This document shows, one piece after another, positions 34,664-36,619 of a DNA stretch of 36,619 nucleotides. The translations under genes were made by a program, and so were the position numbers. The notes below the pieces were generated by a model, which was not told the origin of the DNA, did not search any database, and saw only the letters and a program-made list of their open reading frames with translations. This DNA comes from a bacterium (GTDB taxonomy: Bacteria > Auribacterota > UBA3054). The stretch covers positions 1 to 36,619 of the forward strand of contig JAFYHD010000181.1 in assembly GCA_017539325.1 (NCBI GenBank). The letters run 5' to 3'. The first letter of the stretch is position 1. The number at the start of each line of letters is the position of its first letter.

Positions 34664-34747
34664 TGGTGCGAAAGGCGGGACTCGAACCCGCACGTCATCA
34701 ACACCAGAACCTAAATCTGGCGCGTCTACCAATTCCGCCACTCTCGC
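34664..34747 (-). tRNA. tRNA-Leu (anticodon UAG)
   Basis: The minus strand gives an 84-nt tRNA with CCA encoded. Acceptor arms are GCGAGAG and CTTTCGC; the anticodon stem-loop CCAGA-TTTAGGT-TCTGG has anticodon TAG, and a T arm with GGTTCGAGTCC is present. The D loop TGGTAGAC and the short variable arm (TGTTGATGACGT) fit a class II leucine tRNA. It decodes CUA and probably other CUN codons. Confidence 0.97.
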
Positions 34748-34771
34748 ATTCTTTTATTTTCAGTATCTTTC

Positions 34772-34800
34772 ATTGTAGTTTTTTCGTGGTTTTTAGTCAA
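34772..34800 (-). promoter_or_regulatory. Sigma70 promoter for tRNA-Leu (and probably the V-ATPase operon)
   Basis: On the minus strand TTGACT (34800-34795) and TACAAT (34777-34772) are spaced by exactly 17 bp, and the tRNA 5' end is 24 bp beyond. No separate promoter or terminator is seen in the 23 bp between the tRNA and atpB. Confidence 0.75.
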
Positions 34801-34846
34801 ATGACGCTAAGGCCGGAGAAGAGGTGAACTTCGACGCCGTTTTGCT

Positions 34847-34875
34847 TTGCAATTTTTCCAGCATGGTGGTATAAT
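34847..34875 (+). promoter_or_regulatory. Extended -10 promoter for the secretin gene
   Basis: TTGCAA (34847-34852) and TATAAT (34870-34875) are spaced by 17 bp, with TGG directly before the TATAAT giving an extended -10. It is divergent from the tRNA promoter. The secretin ATG is at 34932, with AGAGG at 34919-34923. Confidence 0.75.
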
Positions 34876-34931
34876 GAAGAGATAATTAGAATTTAATATG
34901 CAGAACCATACATAAAAGCAGAGGTCAGCAA

Positions 34932-36619
34932 ATGTCAAACCATTCCGGCAAGATCTTATTCGCAGCCGCTCTACTGACGGTCTCCTTTGTCTGGGCCATT
35001 CCGCCCGGACAGCAGGTCCCTCCGTCGCCCAGGAGCAGCACGACCACGCAATCAGGTACGTACCAGCAGACCCAGCAGCAGAGAGCCCAGGACAACACTC
35101 CTCAGGGATCGATCACCGTATCGGGCACCCTGGAGAACCAGCTGCGCGCGCTGGATCCAACCAACACTGTGGACTATAGCGAAGGCAGCTTCGTGCTGAA
35201 CTTCGAAGACGTCGACATCCGCTACGTCCTGCTGCTTTTGGCCCATATTACCGGAAAGACCATTCTCCCCGAGAGGAGCATGGCCAAAGACACCATCACG
35301 ATAATCGACCCTAGGCCCCTGACGAAGACCGAAGCCAAGAGCCTTATCTTCACGACCTTGAGATCGCGCGGCTTCACCATCGTCGAAAACGATTACCTAA
35401 TAAGGATCGCGACCGTGGCCGACGCGCCGGGCGAACCTATCAAAACGGTCCTGCCTACTCAGGCCGAGCTTGATTCCGAAGACATCATCAGGACCCAGAT
35501 AATCTATCCGAAATACGTTCCGGCCAAACAGCTGGCCGATACTATCAAGCCCTTGATGAGCAGACTGGGCGGCAGCTCCATAGTGGACGAGAACGCCAAC
35601 ATCTTAATGCTCTTCGACAACGGCGCCAACATTAAAAGGCTGCTTGAGATCATCGATCTCATCGATACGGAAAAAGCCGGCAGCGACATCGACATCAGGA
35701 TCGTGCCGATGGAATACGCCGACGAATACGAAATGGTCAACAAGCTCGAGCAGATCTTCAACTCCCCTGTGCTTTCCGACGAATCCGCCAGGCAGATGAC
35801 ACTGCAGCGCAACACCTCCTCCGGAACTGTCATCAACAGGGCGAACCCTCCCCAGCCCGCCGAGAACGCCAGCATGTCCCTTGGGAAATCAACGGCGAAC
35901 GTTTCCAAAGCGACTTTCATTCCGGACGATCGTCTTCACGCGGTGATAGTGATTTCCTCTCGTCAAAACTTCCCGATGATCCTGGCCCTGATCCACGACC
36001 TTGACACGCCTTCCAAGAACAGCGACGAGATGTACCGCATCTATCCCCTCCAGCACGCCAAGGCCGAGGAGATCAGTTCGACGCTGGTCGCCATGTTCGG
36101 CTCAGACTCCGTCTCGAGATCCACATCCTCTTCCAGTTCTTCGCAGAACCGCAACATTTCCGGCAACCGCAATCAGATCAATTCCGGCAGGTCCACCTCT
36201 TCCTCCCGTTCATCAGGCACGAGGACTTCCAGCAGCGGCACGAGCTTCCTCTCCGGCAAAGTGAGCTTCCAGATCGACGAGCCCAGCAACTCTTTGATCA
36301 TCATGACGAGCCCGCAGTATCTTGACGCCGTATTGGCCGTCGTAAAGAAGCTCGACCAGCGCACGCCCCAGGCTTATATCGAAGCCATCATCGTGGAAGT
36401 GACAAGGGATAAGGACTTCGACTTCGGCGTCGGCTGGCAGAAAGTTTTAGGCAAAGGCGAGCACGTCAACCTTATCCAGGCCCTCGACACGACCATGGCC
36501 CCCGCCCTTGAATCCGGAAGAAAAGAGATCGTTCCCGACAACATGAAGGGCTTCAACTACGCCTTCGGCAAATACGACAAGTCCGGAAACTTCGACCCCT
36601 ACTTCACGCTGCAGACCGA
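34932..36619 (+). CDS. gspD: Type II secretion system secretin GspD, 3' end beyond window
   Basis: The frame is open from the ATG at 34932 to the window end (562 codons seen). A signal peptide (HSGKILFAAALLTVSFVWA) is followed by a Gln/Thr-rich stretch and an N0 domain (LNFEDVDIRYVLLLLAHITGKTIL). N1-N3 repeats follow: IYPKYVPAKQLADTIKPLM with DENANILMLFD; IVPMEYADEYEMVNKLEQIF with DDRLHAVIVISS; YPLQHAKAEEISSTLVAMF with DEPSNSLIIMTS. The secretin domain then begins at PQAYIEAIIVEVT. It forms the outer-membrane gate of a type II secretion system. Long Ser/Asn/Arg-rich insertions (about residues 395-440) interrupt the third repeat. The usual partner genes are beyond the window. It could carry the secreted proteases, but that is only inferred. 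Confidence 0.92.
   Translation, partial: MSNHSGKILFAAALLTVSFVWAIPPGQQVPPSPRSSTTTQSGTYQQTQQQRAQDNTPQGSITVSGTLENQLRALDPTNTVDYSEGSFVLNFEDVDIRYVLLLLAHITGKTILPERSMAKDTITIIDPRPLTKTEAKSLIFTTLRSRGFTIVENDYLIRIATVADAPGEPIKTVLPTQAELDSEDIIRTQIIYPKYVPAKQLADTIKPLMSRLGGSSIVDENANILMLFDNGANIKRLLEIIDLIDTEKAGSDIDIRIVPMEYADEYEMVNKLEQIFNSPVLSDESARQMTLQRNTSSGTVINRANPPQPAENASMSLGKSTANVSKATFIPDDRLHAVIVISSRQNFPMILALIHDLDTPSKNSDEMYRIYPLQHAKAEEISSTLVAMFGSDSVSRSTSSSSSSQNRNISGNRNQINSGRSTSSSRSSGTRTSSSGTSFLSGKVSFQIDEPSNSLIIMTSPQYLDAVLAVVKKLDQRTPQAYIEAIIVEVTRDKDFDFGVGWQKVLGKGEHVNLIQALDTTMAPALESGRKEIVPDNMKGFNYAFGKYDKSGNFDPYFTLQT

Overview
The window looks like a chromosomal segment from a Gram-negative bacterium of the PVC superphylum, most likely Lentisphaerota or Kiritimatiellota. 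The basis is two subtilases ending in PEP-CTERM-type sorting signals, a V-type ATP synthase, a type II secretion secretin, and a multicopy family of large secreted proteins with no recognisable domain. This placement is an inference from gene content; there is no 16S rRNA gene in the window.

Layout. (1) 1-3900, plus strand: two tandem secreted subtilisin-like proteases with VPEP C-terminal anchors; the first is cut by the window edge and shows a probable frameshift in a T6 run. (2) 3897-5174, minus strand: an AT-richer three-gene accessory operon (a DUF4417 protein, an MGGRG-type small protein and a 97-residue acidic protein), convergent with the proteases and sharing a TTAA double stop. (3) 5175-6971: an AT-rich intergenic region with an orphan intrinsic terminator and a promoter, then an AlbA_2/Schlafen-type regulator carrying a perfect 12-bp coding tandem repeat. 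(4) 7007-19676, minus strand: a dense housekeeping run in the transcription order gyrB, gyrA, tig, a DUF2059 protein, a WecA/MraY-family transferase, family-4 uracil-DNA glycosylase, a COG0731 radical SAM protein, tatD and priA. Many of these genes overlap or nearly touch. (5) 19839-30213, minus strand: three tandem ~1000-residue secreted paralogs, each made of two homologous ~500-residue modules, plus a fourth paralog truncated to half a module. (6) 30214-34747, minus strand: tRNA-Leu(UAG), V-ATPase subunit B, a secreted carboxypeptidase-regulatory-like protein with a KPAEK tail, V-ATPase subunit D, a universal stress protein, a PTS IIA protein and serine acetyltransferase, packed as one apparent transcription unit that runs into the truncated paralog. 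(7) 34748-36619: divergent promoters for the tRNA (minus) and for a type II secretion secretin (plus) that runs off the window.

The most unusual part is region 5. The secreted family appears to have expanded by tandem duplication starting from a unit linked to the serine acetyltransferase gene. The short paralog starts directly after the cysE stop. About 10 kb of paralogs lie downstream, and a decayed 3' end of a second cysE copy is fossilised in the gap between two of the large paralogs. Two of the paralogs also share a ~510-bp block covering upstream region, signal peptide and N-terminus, beyond which they diverge abruptly. This suggests gene conversion or segmental duplication. The function of the family is unknown; the sequence shows secretion and an alpha-helical repeat-like character, but no catalytic motif.
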